Part shown: one piece after another, positions 4,468 to 5,311 of the stretch | Layout of the letters: the number at the start of each line of letters is the position of its first letter | Numbering within the stretch: the stretch's first letter is position 1 | DNA from: an uncultured Collinsella sp. | GTDB lineage: Bacteria > Actinomycetota > Coriobacteriia > Coriobacteriales > Coriobacteriaceae | Assembly: GCA_900554905.1 (NCBI GenBank) | Contig: USJB01000093.1 | Location: 1 to 5,311, forward strand | DNA length: 5,311 nt | Direction of reading: 5' to 3' | Translations under genes and position numbers: made by a program | Notes under the pieces: generated by a model | What the model saw: the letters and a program-made list of their open reading frames with translations, nothing else | The model's database searches: none | Told to the model about the DNA's origin: nothing

Positions 4468-5311
4468 TAGGCAGCCTCAATACGATGCAGGATGTCCTCA
4501 ACGACCTCATCGATCGTAAACTCGTCCATATCGAACCACACGATGCGGTCATCGCGTTTAAACCACGAAAGCTGACGCTTGGCATAGCGACGCGAGCGCA
4601 TCTTGATGAGTTCGCGAGCCTCATCCATAGAAATCACGCCGTCAAAGGCATCGATGATCTCTTTATAGCCAATCGCTTGCATCGAAGTCAGGGCATCTCC
4701 CAGCCCCTGGTCCATAAGACCGCGAACCTCATCAACAAGACCCTGTTCAAACATCAGATCGACACGCAGGTTAATGCGCTTGTAGAGCACCTCGCGATTA
4801 CGCGTCAGACCAAACCATAGAGCATGATAATGCTCGCGCGGAACACTAAACTGACTTTTTTGCTGTGCATAGGAGATACCATCATCATGCATCTCGAGCG
4901 CACGAATCACACGGCGCACGTTATGGGGATGAATAACAGCAGCCGATTCTGGGTCGCGCTCGGCAAGCAGGGCATGCAGTTCTTCCTCGCCAATACGTTC
5001 GGCAAGTTCCTGATACCCCGCGCGACGATCGTCCACAAGCTCGCCCGAGGGAAAATCCATCTCATCGAGGGCGGCCTTGAGATACAGCCCCGTACCTCCG
5101 CAAAAAACCGGCAGGCGACCCGAACCAAGGAGACGTTCAACATGCGCACGAGCGTCAGCCTGATAAAGCGCAGCAGAATATGCCACACCCGGCTCTACAA
5201 TGTCGACGAGACGCAGCGGCGCCGCACACTCATCGGGCGCCATCTTTGCGGTACCGATGTCCATGCCGCGATAGATTTGCATCGCATCGCACGACAGCAC
5301 TTCGGACGAAA
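4467..5311 (-). CDS. miaA: tRNA dimethylallyltransferase MiaA (5' end beyond window)
   Basis: Transfers the dimethylallyl group from DMAPP to A37 of tRNAs reading UNN codons, the first step toward ms2i6A. The frame stays open to the right edge, so the N-terminus, including the P-loop (GPTASGKS type), is missing; the GTG at 5300 is an internal Val codon, not a start. Counting that Val as 1, visible motifs are LSCDAMQIYRGMDIGTAK (2-19, with the catalytic Asp), VFCGGTGLYLKA (65-76), NVRRVIRALE (127-136), QAIGYKE (208-214) and RRYAKRQLSWFKRD (237-250), the last being typical of the tRNA-binding C-terminal part. About 277 residues are visible, with some 30-50 presumably lost. It precedes hflX with a one-base overlap. 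The miaA-hflX neighbourhood is common in proteobacteria (with hfq between) and actinobacteria (with dapF between in Mycobacterium); here they are directly fused in one operon. Confidence 0.96.
   Translation of the reverse strand, partial: SSEVLSCDAMQIYRGMDIGTAKMAPDECAAPLRLVDIVEPGVAYSAALYQADARAHVERLLGSGRLPVFCGGTGLYLKAALDEMDFPSGELVDDRRAGYQELAERIGEEELHALLAERDPESAAVIHPHNVRRVIRALEMHDDGISYAQQKSQFSVPREHYHALWFGLTRNREVLYKRINLRVDLMFEQGLVDEVRGLMDQGLGDALTSMQAIGYKEIIDAFDGVISMDEARELIKMRSRRYAKRQLSWFKRDDRIVWFDMDEFTIDEVVEDILHRIEAA

Noticed and set aside
4308..4820. 170-codon plus-strand ORF opposite hflX and miaA
   Set aside because: It lies across two well-supported genes on the other strand and shows no family features.
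5298..5300. GTG as the miaA start
   Set aside because: The frame continues to the window edge and the protein would lack the essential P-loop; it is an internal Val codon.

Overview
The window is a chromosomal segment of a bacterium with the actinobacterial SOS-locus layout, most likely a Coriobacteriia member of the Collinsella type. This rests on gene order (nrdR, a LysM division-inhibitor-type gene, divergent lexA, then hflX and miaA), which resembles the Mycobacterium/Corynebacterium arrangement, and on moderately GC-rich codon use. The genus is an inference from protein style and cannot be proven here.

Layout: 1-288 is a non-coding or weakly coding stretch downstream of dut. It holds a perfect 19-bp-stem hairpin, a 14-bp direct repeat near its two ends and a 26-codon cryptic ORF. 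289-1684 carries three minus-strand genes, transcribed in the order LysM/membrane protein (yneA/divS-like), nrdR, dut. 1685-1844 is a divergent regulatory region with three LexA boxes spaced exactly 28 bp apart. 1845-3193 carries lexA and a DUF1624-type membrane protein on the plus strand, overlapping by one base (TAATG). 3178-5311 carries hflX and the 3' part of miaA on the minus strand, also overlapping by one base (TAATG). The lexA operon and hflX converge and overlap by 16 nt.

How it fits together: LexA probably represses both itself (plus the downstream membrane protein) and the divergent LysM gene through the shared three-box operator. If transcription from the LysM promoter reads through the 51-nt gap, nrdR (repressor of ribonucleotide reductase genes) and dut (dUTP removal) would also be damage-responsive, joining division arrest to control of dNTP pools. 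A 12-bp inverted repeat that traps the nrdR start codon suggests extra control at that junction. hflX (ribosome-rescue GTPase) and miaA (tRNA A37 prenylation) form a separate translation-related operon whose upstream end lies beyond the window. No tRNA, rRNA, CRISPR array or insertion sequence was seen.
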